Below are positions 1 through 9,855 of a DNA stretch of 64,000 nucleotides, piece after piece. A model generated the notes under the pieces. It saw only the letters and a program-made list of their open reading frames with translations. It searched no databases and was not told the DNA's origin. Position numbers and translations under genes: made by a program. Source of the stretch: Paenimyroides baculatum (GTDB lineage Bacteria > Bacteroidota > Bacteroidia > Flavobacteriales > Flavobacteriaceae); NCBI RefSeq assembly GCF_008629655.1, contig NZ_VWSG01000001.1, positions 393,360 to 457,359 of the forward strand, read 5' to 3'. Each line of letters starts with the position of its first letter. Position 1 is the first letter of the stretch.

Positions 1-114
1 ACCTTCAACGGCCAACCATTACCATCAACCGACTACTGGTTCAAGGCAGAGTATATAGATCCAAAAACAGGATTAAACAAAGAATTAACAGGTCACTTCT
101 CATTAAAACGATAA
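1..114 (+). CDS. 3' end of a T9SS type B sorting-domain protein (partial)
   Basis: Thirty-seven codons run open from the window edge to a TAA at 112-114. The peptide contains LPSTDYWFKAEY and ends GHFSLKR, which is the classic end of the type B (gliding-motility-associated) C-terminal sorting domain used by the type IX secretion system. The full protein is therefore expected to be exported across the outer membrane of a Flavobacteriaceae cell. The domains upstream lie outside the window and nothing can be said about its activity. A strong terminator follows 24 bases later, so the gene ends its transcript here. Confidence 0.85.
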   Translation, partial: TFNGQPLPSTDYWFKAEYIDPKTGLNKELTGHFSLKR

Positions 115-137
115 CCACCTGTTAAATAATAACCAAT

Positions 138-167
138 AAAAAGAGGAAGCAATCGCTTCCTCTTTTT
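138..167 (+). terminator. Rho-independent terminator after the T9SS client
   Basis: A perfect 13-bp stem (AAAAAGAGGAAGC with GCTTCCTCTTTTT) closes a four-base loop AATC and runs into a T tract. It follows the stop codon at 114 and isolates the upstream gene from the mutase gene. Confidence 0.9.
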
Positions 168-264
168 ACGTTTTAAATATTAAATTTTAAGACCATATTA
201 ATTAAAAAAGCTGTTTTATATAATCTGTAAAAGATGTATCTTGCGAAGTCGAAATAAAAACAAA

Positions 265-3200
265 ATGGAACAAAAAATATACACTCCAAACAACAAAGTT
301 CGTATCGTTACAGCTGCTGCTTTGTTTGATGGACACGATGCTGCAATCAATATTATGCGCCGAATTATACAGTCAACCGGTTGTGAAGTAATTCATTTAG
401 GTCATGATAAATCGGTTGAAGATGTGGTTAATACCGCAATTCAAGAAGATGCAAATGCCATTGCAATGACATCGTATCAAGGTGGTCACAATGAATATTT
501 TAAATATATGTACGATTTGCTTCAGGAAAAAGGAGCAGGTCATATTAAAATAGTTGGCGGCGGCGGCGGCGTAATTCTTCCTACAGAAATCAAGGAATTA
601 ATGGATTACGGTATCACGCGTATTTATTCTCCAGATGATGGTCGCGAATTGGGCTTACAAGGAATGATTAACGATATGGTGCAGAAAGCCGATTTTCCAA
701 CAGGAGCTTTAGAAATTCCTGACGGAAAAGATATTTATCAGTCGTTGAAAGACAAAGATATTACCACTATTTCTCGATTAATTTCATTGGCAGAAAACCG
801 CGAAGAAGACTTTTTAAAAGTGTTCGATTTTGATAAAGTTGAAAATCAATCGGCGCCCGTTTTAGGAATTACTGGAACAGGTGGAGCAGGTAAATCTTCT
901 ATGGTTGATGAAATAGTACGTAGATTTTTGATCGATTTTCCGGAGAAGACAATTGCGTTGGTTTCGGTAGATCCATCTAAAAAGAAAACAGGTGGTGCTT
1001 TGTTGGGTGATCGTATCCGTATGAATTCCATCAACAACCCGCGTGTTTATATGCGTTCGCTGGCTACACGTCAGTCAAACTTGGCGTTGTCGAAATATGT
1101 GGAGGAAGCGCTTCAGGTTTTAAAAGCGTCACAATACGATTTGATCATTTTGGAAACATCGGGTATCGGTCAGTCTGATACCGAGATTTTAGATCATTCA
1201 GATGCTTCGTTATATATCATGACTCCTGAATTTGGTGCAGCTACGCAGTTGGAAAAAATCGATATGTTAGATTTTGCCGATATCGTAGCAATCAACAAAT
1301 TCGATAAACGCGGAGCTTTAGATGCTGTGCGCGATGTAAAAAAACAATACCAGCGCAATCATAATTTATGGGATGTAAACCCAGACGAAATGCCGGTTTT
1401 CGGAACAATTGCTTCGCAGTTTAACGATCCGGGAACAAATCAGCTTTATAAGGCGATTATTGATAAAGTGGTAGAAAAAACAGGAGCGGCTTTAGAATCT
1501 ACTTTTGAAATTACAAAAGAGATGTCAGAGAAAATCTATGTTATTCCGCCATCTCGTATTCGCTATTTGTCTGAAATCGCTGAAAATAACAGAGGGTACG
1601 ATAATAAAGCAATTTCGCAAAAAGATGTTGCTCAAAAATTATACGGAATCTTTAAAACCATTGAAACTGTTTCGGGTAAATTACCTGTTTTAACGCAGCA
1701 TGGAATTGAAGTTACCGGAACACAAAACGAAGAATTATCAAAGCTTTTATTAGCAGAATTCGATAAGTTAAAACGCAATTTAGATCCCTATAACTGGGAA
1801 GTAATCACCACTTGGGACGAAAAAGTGAACAAGTATAAAAATCCGGTTTATTCGTTTAAAGTTCGCGACAAAGAAATCAAAATTCAAACACATACCGAAT
1901 CGTTATCGCATTTACAGATTCCTAAAATTGCTTTGCCAAAGTACGAAGCTTGGGGCGATGTTTTGCGTTGGGTTTTACAGGAAAATGTTCCGGGACAATT
2001 CCCTTTTACATCGGGCTTGTATCCTTTTAAACGTGAAGGCGAAGATCCAACACGTATGTTTGCAGGTGAGGGTGGACCGGAACGTACAAACCGTCGTTTC
2101 CATTATGTATCAAAAGGAATGCCGGCAAAACGTTTGTCAACAGCTTTTGACTCGGTTACTTTATACGGAAATGATCCGGGTTACAGACCTGATATTTACG
2201 GAAAAATTGGTAATGCCGGAGTTTCGATCTGTTGTTTAGATGATGCTAAAAAACTTTATTCAGGGTTTGATTTATCGCATGCAGCAACATCGGTTTCTAT
2301 GACCATTAACGGACCAGCACCTATGTTGTTAGGATTTTTTATGAATGCGGCAATCGATCAAAACTGTGAAAAGTACATTAAAGAAAATGATCTGGAAGCA
2401 GAAGTTGAAGCAAAAATAAAAGCAATTTACGAAGACAACGGTTTAGAACGTCCACGTTACAACGGCGATTTACCTGAAGGAAACGATGGTTTAGGTTTGA
2501 TGCTTTTAGGAGTATCGGGCGATCAGGTTTTACCGGCAGATGTATATGCTGAAATTAAAAAGAACACGTTGGCACAGGTCCGTGGTACGGTTCAGGCAGA
2601 TATTTTAAAAGAAGATCAGGCACAAAATACCTGTATTTTCTCTACCGAATTTGCGTTGCGTTTAATGGGCGACGTACAAGAATATTTCATTGAAAATAAC
2701 GTTCGTAACTTTTACTCGGTATCTATTTCGGGATATCACATTGCCGAAGCAGGTGCAAATCCGGTTACACAGCTGGCGTTTACCTTGGCAAACGGTTTCA
2801 CTTATGTAGAATACTATTTGTCAAGAGGAATGGATATCAATGCGTTCGGACCAAACTTATCGTTCTTTTTCTCGAATGGTATTGATCCGGAATATTCGGT
2901 AATTGGTCGTGTGGCACGTAGAATTTGGGCAAAAGCTTTAAAGCAGAAATACGGAGCTAACGAACGTGCACAGATGTTGAAATACCATATTCAAACATCG
3001 GGTAGATCGTTACACGCACAAGAGATCGATTTTAACGATATTCGTACGACTTTACAGGCGTTGTATGCAATTTACGACAACTGTAACTCGTTGCATACCA
3101 ATGCGTACGATGAAGCGATTACAACCCCGACAGAAGAATCGGTACGTAGAGCAATGGCAATTCAGCTGATTATTAATAAAGAATTAGGATTGGCGAAAAA

Positions 3201-3681
3201 CGAAAATCCGATACAGGGATCGTTCATTATTGAAGAATTGACTGATTTGGTTGAAGAAGCTGTTTTGGCAGAATTCGATAGAATTACAGAACGTGGCGGT
3301 GTGTTAGGTGCAATGGAAACCATGTATCAACGTTCTAAAATTCAGGAAGAATCATTGTATTACGAAACATTGAAACACAATGGTGAATTCCCGATCATCG
3401 GGGTAAATACGTTTTTAAGTTCATCGGGATCAAAAACGGTAGTTCCTGCGGAAGTAATTCGTGCAACCGAAGAAGAGAAAGTTTTCCAGATTAAAACAAA
3501 AGAGAGCTTAAACAAACAAAACGAAGATAAAGCCTTGAAGGCTTTAGAACTGGCACAAACAGCGGCAGTTAATAACCAAAATATTTTTGAAATATTAATG
3601 GAAGCTGCAAAAGTGTGTTCATTAGGGCAGATAACTTCTGCTTTGTTTGAAGTTGGCGGACAATACCGCAGAAATATGTAA
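265..3681 (+). CDS. icmF: Fused B12-dependent acyl-CoA mutase (isobutyryl-CoA mutase fused, IcmF type)
   Basis: The 1138-residue protein has the IcmF order: an N-terminal cobalamin-binding domain (DGHDAA, axial-ligand His24), a MeaB-like G-protein chaperone domain (P-loop GTGGAGKSS near residue 203, later NKFD), and a C-terminal mutase barrel. IcmF interconverts isobutyryl-CoA and n-butyryl-CoA, some members also isovaleryl/pivalyl-CoA, using adenosylcobalamin, and the G domain loads and repairs the cofactor. The segment [11 protein letters not shown] has Gln near residue 787 where methylmalonyl-CoA mutase has the carboxylate-binding Arg ([11 protein letters not shown] in MutB of this window), which favours an uncharged acyl group. 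ATG at 265 is preferred to an in-frame TTG at 241 because the protein then begins with the usual [11 protein letters not shown]-type start. It is monocistronic, ending at a convergent terminator. The exact substrate is not proven. Confidence 0.9.
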   Translation: MEQKIYTPNNKVRIVTAAALFDGHDAAINIMRRIIQSTGCEVIHLGHDKSVEDVVNTAIQEDANAIAMTSYQGGHNEYFKYMYDLLQEKGAGHIKIVGGGGGVILPTEIKELMDYGITRIYSPDDGRELGLQGMINDMVQKADFPTGALEIPDGKDIYQSLKDKDITTISRLISLAENREEDFLKVFDFDKVENQSAPVLGITGTGGAGKSSMVDEIVRRFLIDFPEKTIALVSVDPSKKKTGGALLGDRIRMNSINNPRVYMRSLATRQSNLALSKYVEEALQVLKASQYDLIILETSGIGQSDTEILDHSDASLYIMTPEFGAATQLEKIDMLDFADIVAINKFDKRGALDAVRDVKKQYQRNHNLWDVNPDEMPVFGTIASQFNDPGTNQLYKAIIDKVVEKTGAALESTFEITKEMSEKIYVIPPSRIRYLSEIAENNRGYDNKAISQKDVAQKLYGIFKTIETVSGKLPVLTQHGIEVTGTQNEELSKLLLAEFDKLKRNLDPYNWEVITTWDEKVNKYKNPVYSFKVRDKEIKIQTHTESLSHLQIPKIALPKYEAWGDVLRWVLQENVPGQFPFTSGLYPFKREGEDPTRMFAGEGGPERTNRRFHYVSKGMPAKRLSTAFDSVTLYGNDPGYRPDIYGKIGNAGVSICCLDDAKKLYSGFDLSHAATSVSMTINGPAPMLLGFFMNAAIDQNCEKYIKENDLEAEVEAKIKAIYEDNGLERPRYNGDLPEGNDGLGLMLLGVSGDQVLPADVYAEIKKNTLAQVRGTVQADILKEDQAQNTCIFSTEFALRLMGDVQEYFIENNVRNFYSVSISGYHIAEAGANPVTQLAFTLANGFTYVEYYLSRGMDINAFGPNLSFFFSNGIDPEYSVIGRVARRIWAKALKQKYGANERAQMLKYHIQTSGRSLHAQEIDFNDIRTTLQALYAIYDNCNSLHTNAYDEAITTPTEESVRRAMAIQLIINKELGLAKNENPIQGSFIIEELTDLVEEAVLAEFDRITERGGVLGAMETMYQRSKIQEESLYYETLKHNGEFPIIGVNTFLSSSGSKTVVPAEVIRATEEEKVFQIKTKESLNKQNEDKALKALELAQTAAVNNQNIFEILMEAAKVCSLGQITSALFEVGGQYRRNM

Positions 3682-3700
3682 AAGTTAATTATTATATTAA

Positions 3701-3730
3701 AAAGCCTCTCAAATTTTGAGAGGCTTTTTT
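3701..3730. terminator. Bidirectional terminator between icmF and the CDF gene
   Basis: Palindrome AAAAAGCCTCTCAAA / TTTTGAGAGGCTTTTT with T runs on both strands, lying between the convergent genes that end at 3681 (+) and 3745 (-). Confidence 0.9.
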
Positions 3731-3744
3731 GTTCGTTATATTGA

Positions 3745-4623
3745 TCATATATCATTATCAATCTGTAAGGTAATATCTGTTACTTTATAATTATTTAGCA
3801 AGGTGTGCAACTGTTCATTCAGCACGATGAGTTCTTCTACATTGGCTGTGTTTACCTGTATTTTTAAGGTGGCTATGTGTTGTTGTCCGTCCATAGACCA
3901 TACTTTTAGGTCGTTAATTTTGGTGATATGATTTATTTGAGAAAGTTCGGTTGTTAGTTTTTGCAAGTCAATTTCTTTTGGAACCGCCTGTAGCAACACC
4001 GCAAAAGTATCGTATAAATTGCGTAGGGCATTGTATGCAATAAACAGGGCAATGGCAATGGTTAAAACGCTGTCAATCCAGTACCAATTGGTAAAGTACA
4101 TTACAATGGCACCCAGCAGAACGGCGATCCAACCCAAAACATCTTCCAACAAATGCAGCATAATGGCTTTGCTGTTGGCATCGTGCGATGTATGTGCGTG
4201 GTGATGTTCGTGTTCGTTCCCTTTTTTGATCCTTAAAAAAGCAAAACCGTTTACAGTAATACCCAAAACTGCCAAGCCAAGCATTCCCAAACTGTTTATT
4301 TCTCGGGGTTTGTTTATAAATATGAAGCCGTTATATAGCATAAACGCTGCACCAACCAATAAAATTGCCGACATAATGATTGCCGATAACAATGCAAACC
4401 GACGATATCCATAAGTAAACGTTAATGATGCCGGTTTCTTTGAGAATTTATCCATATACACAGCAATTCCAATAGCAACGGCATCCATAAAATCGTGAAA
4501 AGCATCGGCAATTATAGCGGTTGAATTAGTTAAGATACCGCCCACTAATTCTATAACTGCAAAAAACAGATTTAGAAAGAACGCCAACGAAAGTTGCTTA
4601 TTTGTTTTGTTACCGGTTTTCAT
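3745..4623 (-). CDS. czcD: Cation diffusion facilitator (CzcD-like metal exporter)
   Basis: This 292-residue protein is a CDF family antiporter that exports Zn2+, Co2+ or Cd2+ from the cytosol in exchange for protons. The family metal site is visible: D40 and the HDFMD motif (H43, D47) in helix II, and HLLED in helix V. Six hydrophobic segments are present, with a His-rich loop (HEHHHAHTSHD) between helices IV and V as in CzcD/ZitB proteins. A C-terminal cytosolic domain of about 90 residues has the ferredoxin-like pattern of CDF proteins (VWSMDGQQHIATLKI). Length matches the family. It is last on the minus strand before the shared terminator, and its spacing to the next minus-strand gene includes a separate terminator, so it is likely its own unit. 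Metal preference cannot be read from sequence. Confidence 0.93.
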   Translation of the reverse strand: MKTGNKTNKQLSLAFFLNLFFAVIELVGGILTNSTAIIADAFHDFMDAVAIGIAVYMDKFSKKPASLTFTYGYRRFALLSAIIMSAILLVGAAFMLYNGFIFINKPREINSLGMLGLAVLGITVNGFAFLRIKKGNEHEHHHAHTSHDANSKAIMLHLLEDVLGWIAVLLGAIVMYFTNWYWIDSVLTIAIALFIAYNALRNLYDTFAVLLQAVPKEIDLQKLTTELSQINHITKINDLKVWSMDGQQHIATLKIQVNTANVEELIVLNEQLHTLLNNYKVTDITLQIDNDI

Positions 4624-4655
4624 AGGTTTTCAACTTTTGATGTTTTAGGAAATCT

Positions 4656-4688
4656 TAAAAAAAACGCAGCGAAACGATTCACTGCGTG
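4656..4688 (-). terminator. Terminator of the SPFH/zinc-ribbon operon
   Basis: On the minus strand ACGCAG-T-GAA pairs with TTC-G-CTGCGT around a four-base loop, followed by eight T residues. It lies just after the stop of the small membrane gene at 4694. Confidence 0.8.
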
Positions 4689-4693
4689 GTATA

Positions 4694-4933
4694 TTATATT
4701 CTTTTTTGTGCCACACCGGGTGCGCTTTTATCGAATTTATTGCGATTTCCGCCAAAAAAAAGTGTAATCACAGCCGTAAGTAAAAAGGATCCTACTGCAA
4801 GCAAGCCAAAAGTTGTGTATGATTTGGTTAGATATTGTGCGCTGAACAGTTGAATATCCCAAGTTTGCAACACAAAATAGGTTAGGGTTGTTAGTATTAA
4901 AAGTGTGATTAAAAAGGCTACAACATATTTCAT
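4694..4933 (-). CDS. Small two-helix membrane protein of the SPFH operon
   Basis: I do not recognise this 79-residue protein. It has two hydrophobic stretches, residues 2-22 (VVAFLITLLILTTLTYFV) and about 42-64 (TFGLLAVGSFLLTAVITLFF), joined by a short polar loop, and a basic, hydrophilic tail. It starts four bases after the stop of the SPFH gene and is followed by a terminator, so it is the last gene of that operon. The tight coupling suggests it acts with the SPFH protein in the inner membrane, but that is inference. Confidence 0.7.
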   Translation of the reverse strand: MKYVVAFLITLLILTTLTYFVLQTWDIQLFSAQYLTKSYTTFGLLAVGSFLLTAVITLFFGGNRNKFDKSAPGVAQKRI

Positions 4934-4937
4934 AAGA

Positions 4938-5951
4938 CTACAGTTTTAAATTGTTTAAGATTTGTTTTTTAAGCTCGTTGAATTCCTCTTGTGTGATAAT
5001 CTGCTCATCGACCAAAACTTTCAGTTTTTGCAGTTTTTCAAAGTTATCACCGTTTTCTTCACTGATTTTTTGTGTGAAGTTGTCTTTTTCTGTAGAAAAC
5101 AATTTGCCTATTTCCATACCCACGCCTAATTGCGCACCCATTCCGGCTAAACCGCCTTCGTTTTGGGCAGCATCTCGTAAGGCACGCAGTTTTTCCATTT
5201 CGGTGTACGACAAGCCTGCTTGTGCGGCTGCCGTTGTATCGGTAGTAATATCGGCAATACGTCCGATTCGTTCTACAGTAGCTTCATCGAAAATTGTTCC
5301 TGTAATGTTGAAATCGGTAATCTGCAGTCCAAGACTTTCAAAATCTGCCGAAATTCTCGAAACTACTTCGTCTTCTATATTCGTAAGTTCGGCATCAATG
5401 CTGTTGTAAGCGTATTTGTTCTGTGCAAACAGACTTCGAAGCTGGTTAATGATTCGTTCTAAAATAATCTGTTTCATGGCATTTACCGTAAATACATCTT
5501 GCGAACCAATAATATCTGTAAACAAAAACAGCGGCTGACTTATTTTATACGAGAAGTTTCCGTTTAAGCCTAATTCTACCGGTAGGTTATACGATGCATC
5601 TACATACTTTATAGGCGAAGCCGTTCCCCAATACTGATTCACAACTTCTGCTGTTCTAAAAAAGTAAATCTTTAGTTTGTGTTCGCTCTCAAAATTCTGT
5701 CTTATTTTAAGCAACGATGTGATAAACGGATGATTGTCTGTAGCCAGATTGTAAATATCGGGTTGCGTAAGTACATCGGTAATGCGTCCTTCGTAAACCA
5801 AAACGCACCCTTGTCCCGGAGCAACAATTAGCTTGCTGGCGTCTTTAATTTCGTTGTGCGAAGACGGAAATTTGTACAGCAGCGTATTAACATCGGGATT
5901 GTTCCACTCGATAACGCTTGCCAGTTGTTTGCTAAAAAATTTCTTAAACAT
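4938..5951 (-). CDS. SPFH-domain protein with C-terminal SHOCT motif
   Basis: The 337-residue protein resembles the bacterial SPFH family once called virion core protein (YdjI/YdjL type). It begins with FFSKQLASVIEWNNPD, typical of this family, then a stomatin/prohibitin/flotillin-like domain to about residue 230 (the ERIGRIADITTDTTAAAQ segment ends it). A Gly/Ala-rich linker (AGMGAQLGVGMEIG) follows. The last 35 residues (KLQKLKVLVDEQIITQEEF) are a SHOCT oligomerisation motif. No N-terminal transmembrane helix is evident, so it probably associates with membranes through partners. Upstream genes encode zinc-ribbon membrane proteins, and SPFH proteins of this type often neighbour zinc-ribbon genes. 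A membrane-stress or microdomain role is plausible, not shown. Confidence 0.85.
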   Translation of the reverse strand: MFKKFFSKQLASVIEWNNPDVNTLLYKFPSSHNEIKDASKLIVAPGQGCVLVYEGRITDVLTQPDIYNLATDNHPFITSLLKIRQNFESEHKLKIYFFRTAEVVNQYWGTASPIKYVDASYNLPVELGLNGNFSYKISQPLFLFTDIIGSQDVFTVNAMKQIILERIINQLRSLFAQNKYAYNSIDAELTNIEDEVVSRISADFESLGLQITDFNITGTIFDEATVERIGRIADITTDTTAAAQAGLSYTEMEKLRALRDAAQNEGGLAGMGAQLGVGMEIGKLFSTEKDNFTQKISEENGDNFEKLQKLKVLVDEQIITQEEFNELKKQILNNLKL

Positions 5952-5969
5952 AGTTTTCTTTTTTATTGG

Positions 5970-7289
5970 TTAATCTAAATCGAACGATAATTCATCCAAT
6001 ACTAATTTTTTTACTAGTTCCCCCTTATTGTTATACACGAAATAATCTTCGCGGCTGCCAAAAACCAATCCGTTCGTTTTGCTGATGGCACCGCTGAAAT
6101 CGTATAAATGTGAAACTTCGGCTGGGGCAGACCACAACAGTTTTCCGTTATAATCTTGCCATTGAATTTTAAACTTTTCCGATGAAACATTTGTGGTTTT
6201 TACACCCAATGCCACAATACCGTCGCGGAAATCAAGCACCGTCATATCATACACCTTGTTATCGGTATTCAGCACTTCCATATCAATCAAGTGCGAAGCG
6301 GAAACCCAATAATTACTGAACGATGCCCTTATAAAGTTTTCATCTTCATCGAACACCGATTCTATGTGCGGATCAAAACAAAACGGGTAACCCAAACTGT
6401 ACATAGCATTGTATCGAACCAAATAAGAAGGCTGATTATTTGTTTGGAAGAAAAATGTAGTTGGCTTTTCGTTAGGATATGATCGTGGCTCAACAGTTTG
6501 TCGAAAATTATCGGTATAATACACTTTGGAAATTGGATAATACGTAATTTCTTTGCCACTGTTAGATTTTAGTTTAAATGCTGAATATTTGTGTGTTGCA
6601 TCATCTATATTCGCAATACCGCTTTGCATTTCTTTTACGCTTGCAATAACATCGTTGTTTAAAAATTGCATGCTTTTGGTAACGGCATCATACTTGTACA
6701 GCAGGTTGTTGCCTACAATAATGTAAATGTTTCCATCGTCGAACTTAAAGCATTCGGTTCTGTGCCAATAATTGGCTGCTGTAGTGCTTGTAACTTCTAA
6801 AGGTTCAATTTGGTCGTATGCTCCTTTAACGGCATCGTAAACCGCCCAAAACACCTTGTCTTTGTACTTGTTGTTGTTATAATCAGACGATCTTATACTG
6901 CCAGTCATAAATATTTTCAGATTTTTACTTTGATCGATAAAAGCAACCGAACTACTAATATTAAAAGTATAATCTTTTGCTTTGGTATTTTCAGATGTAC
7001 TGAAACCCGATGTAGAACTGTTGTTGGTTGTAAAAAAAAGCACCGGAATTAACAAGGCAAATACAAAAACAATGATACCCAGAAAAATCCACAACGCCCG
7101 TTTTGGATTGAAAGTTATCGGCGCAGCAGTTGGTCTGTTCGTGTAGGTGTGTTTGTGATTTACCGAAGTTTGGTTGGTATCAACATAGAATGATGTTTGG
7201 CAGTTTAAACACTCAAACATATTATCGTCTAAATACTTTACTTTTTTTGATCCGCAATTAGGACACTGAATTGTTTTTAAATTACCCAT
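5970..7289 (-). CDS. Zinc-ribbon, single-pass membrane protein with a large C-terminal domain (paralogue 1)
   Basis: This 439-residue protein starts with a four-cysteine zinc ribbon (C9, C12, C27, C30; CPNCGSKK and ECLNCQTSF). A basic/polar linker is followed by one transmembrane helix near residues 65-87 and then about 350 residues without a domain I can name. The pattern of short beta-rich stretches with Tyr/Trp-rich repeats (VFWAVYDAVKGAY, NIYIIVGNNLLYKYD) suggests a propeller-like fold. The ribbon would sit in the cytoplasm and the large domain outside. It is two bases downstream of a clear paralogue with the same architecture. Function unknown. Confidence 0.8.
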   Translation of the reverse strand: MGNLKTIQCPNCGSKKVKYLDDNMFECLNCQTSFYVDTNQTSVNHKHTYTNRPTAAPITFNPKRALWIFLGIIVFVFALLIPVLFFTTNNSSTSGFSTSENTKAKDYTFNISSSVAFIDQSKNLKIFMTGSIRSSDYNNNKYKDKVFWAVYDAVKGAYDQIEPLEVTSTTAANYWHRTECFKFDDGNIYIIVGNNLLYKYDAVTKSMQFLNNDVIASVKEMQSGIANIDDATHKYSAFKLKSNSGKEITYYPISKVYYTDNFRQTVEPRSYPNEKPTTFFFQTNNQPSYLVRYNAMYSLGYPFCFDPHIESVFDEDENFIRASFSNYWVSASHLIDMEVLNTDNKVYDMTVLDFRDGIVALGVKTTNVSSEKFKIQWQDYNGKLLWSAPAEVSHLYDFSGAISKTNGLVFGSREDYFVYNNKGELVKKLVLDELSFDLD

Positions 7290-7290
7290 A

Positions 7291-8574
7291 TTATTCTTTT
7301 GGTTCTAAAGTGATTTCTTCTAAATTAATCGTTTTACTTATTTTGACGTCGGTGCCAATCACATAAAAAGTGTTGTTCGATGTTACAAACAGCTCATTTT
7401 TTGCAGATAACACGTTGTTGGCGTTATCAATTAACCCTAAATTGGTTTTTAAATTCCATTTTACAGTTCCTTTGGCATCTAACAATTGAATGATGTACTT
7501 TTCGCCTTCACTAATATTTTCCTTGTACGCAATGGCTACATTTTCGCTGTTGTTCCCTAAAACAATAAGCTTGTGCATACGGTTTTTTGTAGGAATTATA
7601 GAATGACTTTTAACGTTTGCTTTCTCTGAGTCTTGGTTTGAAATAGTAGCGTTTACCGGTTCTTCTTTCTCGTTAAATGTAATATTGAAAACAGGTTTAG
7701 TAAATGCCGGATAACCCGATTGATGCATTGCTTTATATTGAATCAGATAATTTGGGTTTGAATTTGATACTGCATATTTTGTCTGTAACACTGCATTGGG
7801 CATTGTAGTTCCTTTCTCAGGATATTGCATTTGCAGTTTTGTTGACGGAAAATAACTGATTTTCGCCCCGGTGTTCGATACAATATCCAAAGAATTATAA
7901 CTCTGGTTTATTTCGATACTGCCAATTCCGGTTTTTAACTTGTCTATAGTTTCTTCTAAATCGGTATTCATGTAAACAAACGAATTTTTTGAAATATCGT
8001 ATCTGTACGCCTTTATTTTCTTAAATACGAAATAAATACTGCCATCGTTCAATGGTTTTAAGGCAATATCGCCTAAAGAAATTTGTTCAGAAATATCGGT
8101 AAATACATTCAATTGTTCTGTTTTTCCTGACGATACATTATAAACCGACCAATACAGTTTCTTGTTTTCTTTATCATTATAACCGCGTGTGTTCGATCCG
8201 ATATTTCCAACAATAAAAAGTTTTAACACATTGTTTTTATCGGTAAAAACCTGCGAAACCGTTTGGTTCTGCCATGTTGTTTTATTGGTAAACACAGTCG
8301 CAACTGCATCTTTTTTAGAAAACATGCCCGATACCATCAATCCTACAAATCCAAAAAACAGAATTGCAATAAAAATGCCCACCGCTTTTTTGTTTACAGG
8401 TGCAGCCGATATGTTGGGCGTGTTATAGTTGTAATTATGGTTAATAGTGATATCATCTGTATCTAAAAGATAGCCCGAACCACAGTTTAAACATTCAAAA
8501 TGCTCTTCGTCAATTCTTTTTTGTTTGGTGCTGCCACATTGCGGGCACTTAATAGCCTTTATTTTCTTTGCCAT
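7291..8574 (-). CDS. Zinc-ribbon, single-pass membrane protein with a large C-terminal domain (paralogue 2)
   Basis: The 427-residue protein shares its design with the next gene: zinc ribbon (C10, C13, C28, C31; KCPQCGSTK, ECLNCGSGY), a membrane helix near residues 64-85 (AVGIFIAILFFGFVGLMV), and a long beta-rich domain (KLYWSVYNVSSGK matches VFWAVYDAVKGAY in the paralogue). The pair clearly arose by tandem duplication but has diverged strongly. It is the first gene of a four-gene minus-strand operon (two ribbon proteins, SPFH-SHOCT, small membrane protein). An oppositely oriented ABC gene begins about 115 bases away. I cannot assign a function. Confidence 0.8.
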   Translation of the reverse strand: MAKKIKAIKCPQCGSTKQKRIDEEHFECLNCGSGYLLDTDDITINHNYNYNTPNISAAPVNKKAVGIFIAILFFGFVGLMVSGMFSKKDAVATVFTNKTTWQNQTVSQVFTDKNNVLKLFIVGNIGSNTRGYNDKENKKLYWSVYNVSSGKTEQLNVFTDISEQISLGDIALKPLNDGSIYFVFKKIKAYRYDISKNSFVYMNTDLEETIDKLKTGIGSIEINQSYNSLDIVSNTGAKISYFPSTKLQMQYPEKGTTMPNAVLQTKYAVSNSNPNYLIQYKAMHQSGYPAFTKPVFNITFNEKEEPVNATISNQDSEKANVKSHSIIPTKNRMHKLIVLGNNSENVAIAYKENISEGEKYIIQLLDAKGTVKWNLKTNLGLIDNANNVLSAKNELFVTSNNTFYVIGTDVKISKTINLEEITLEPKE

Positions 8575-8645
8575 TTAAAGCGTCAATTTTTTAATTAAAC
8601 TTACAAAAAAAGATTAAAAAATGTAAACATTCATACGATAATTCC

Positions 8646-8675
8646 TTTGCCATGTGAAAGATATTTTTACTTTTA
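8646..8675 (+). promoter_or_regulatory. Promoter of the ABC/membrane protein operon
   Basis: TTTG at 8646-8649, an 18-bp spacer, and TACTTTTA at 8668-8675 (seven of eight matches to TAnnTTTG). The expected transcription start near 8682 lies after an upstream in-frame GTG at 8654, which supports ATG 8690 as the real start. Confidence 0.65.
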
Positions 8676-8689
8676 CAATAAAAAAGCGA

Positions 8690-9841
8690 ATGAATAAACA
8701 TAAACAGCGTGTACAGGAAGCCGTGCACTTTTTTGATAATAAGGATACTTTTCTGGGCTTTAGAAAGCTGTTGGACTGTGCAATGGATACTCAGAACATG
8801 CAGATTTACAGGGAAGCTATCGATCTGACCGATTGGAAAGAAAAGAATCCCGAGCAAACCGATGCTTTTATTGCAAAGGGAAACGAACTGCTACAAAAAA
8901 TAGCTTTAGTTGATGTACCGGAAAACAATGCCGAAGAATTTGTTTTAAAGGCAGATGGGATTACTAAAAGTTACGGATCGCAAAAATTTTCGTTAGGACC
9001 AATTTCGCTTACGTTGACTAAAGGTCAGGTTTTTGGATTGGTGGGCGAAAACGGTAACGGAAAAACTACGTTGCTGCGTATTCTGGCTAAAGAAATCGCG
9101 CAAACACAAGGATCGCTTAACTACCAATTTATAAACAAAATTCAAAGCGATTACGATTTACGTACCAAATTGATTTACATTCCGCAACGAACCGATAAAT
9201 GGTACGGCAGTTTGCTGGATAACTTACGTTTTGTTCTGGCGAATTACGACGAAAAACCCGATGAGATTGAAACCCGAGTTTTGTTAATGGTTGCCCGTTT
9301 GGGATTGTGGAATTACCGTCATTTAAAATGGAGCGAATTGTCATCGGGTTACAAAATGCGATTTGAACTGGCACGTACCTTATTGCGTAAACCCGAAATT
9401 TTATTGTTAGACGAGCCTTTGGCAAACCTGGATGTGTTGGCACAACAAATTATTCTGGAAGATTTAAAGGCGATAGCGAATTCGGTTAACAACCCAATTG
9501 CGCTTATTTTAAGTTCGCAACAGTTGTATGAGGTTGAAAAGATATCGGACAAAGTTATTTTTCTGAAAAACGGACAATATAACGAAAGTACAAACGAAGC
9601 TGTTAACGATGAAAAACCGTTGATTATAGAAATGGACAGTAACGCAAGTCGTGAAAAATTACTGGAAGTTTTTGCTCCGTTTGCATTAGAAAAACTAACG
9701 TTTAATGGTGGGATTTACACGGTATATTTCAATACAACCACTCGTTTTTCCGAAGTAATTGTGGCATTGGGATTAGCCGATATTAACCTGATTTATATCC
9801 GTGACATATCCGCATCAACCCGTAGATTTTTTGTAAATTAA
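8690..9841 (+). CDS. ABC transporter ATP-binding protein
   Basis: The 383-residue ATPase has Walker A GENGNGKTT, signature LSSGYKMRFELA, Walker B ILLLDEPLANLD and a Q loop (YIPQRTD). Before the ATPase core there are about 80 residues with no recognised fold, and after it a roughly 80-residue C-terminal part. This is a nucleotide-binding subunit expected to energise a membrane partner. The next gene, 14 bases downstream, is a large multi-helix membrane protein that could be that partner, although it has no family permease signature I can see. ATG 8690 is chosen over GTG 8654 because a promoter spans 8646-8675. The substrate is unknown. Confidence 0.85.
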   Translation: MNKHKQRVQEAVHFFDNKDTFLGFRKLLDCAMDTQNMQIYREAIDLTDWKEKNPEQTDAFIAKGNELLQKIALVDVPENNAEEFVLKADGITKSYGSQKFSLGPISLTLTKGQVFGLVGENGNGKTTLLRILAKEIAQTQGSLNYQFINKIQSDYDLRTKLIYIPQRTDKWYGSLLDNLRFVLANYDEKPDEIETRVLLMVARLGLWNYRHLKWSELSSGYKMRFELARTLLRKPEILLLDEPLANLDVLAQQIILEDLKAIANSVNNPIALILSSQQLYEVEKISDKVIFLKNGQYNESTNEAVNDEKPLIIEMDSNASREKLLEVFAPFALEKLTFNGGIYTVYFNTTTRFSEVIVALGLADINLIYIRDISASTRRFFVN

Positions 9842-9855
9842 GAAAAAACATTGTT

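Noticed and set aside
237-244. TATCTTGC as a promoter -7 element for icmF
   Set aside because: It is one base short of TAnnTTTG and no -33 TTTG at the right spacing was found, so it is not called.
241-264. TTG start for icmF eight codons upstream
   Set aside because: The ATG at 265 gives the normal family start, and the extra residues are Lys/Asn/Arg with no support.
6291-6482. Plus-strand open frames inside the zinc-ribbon genes
   Set aside because: They are shadows of the minus-strand genes with no coding features.
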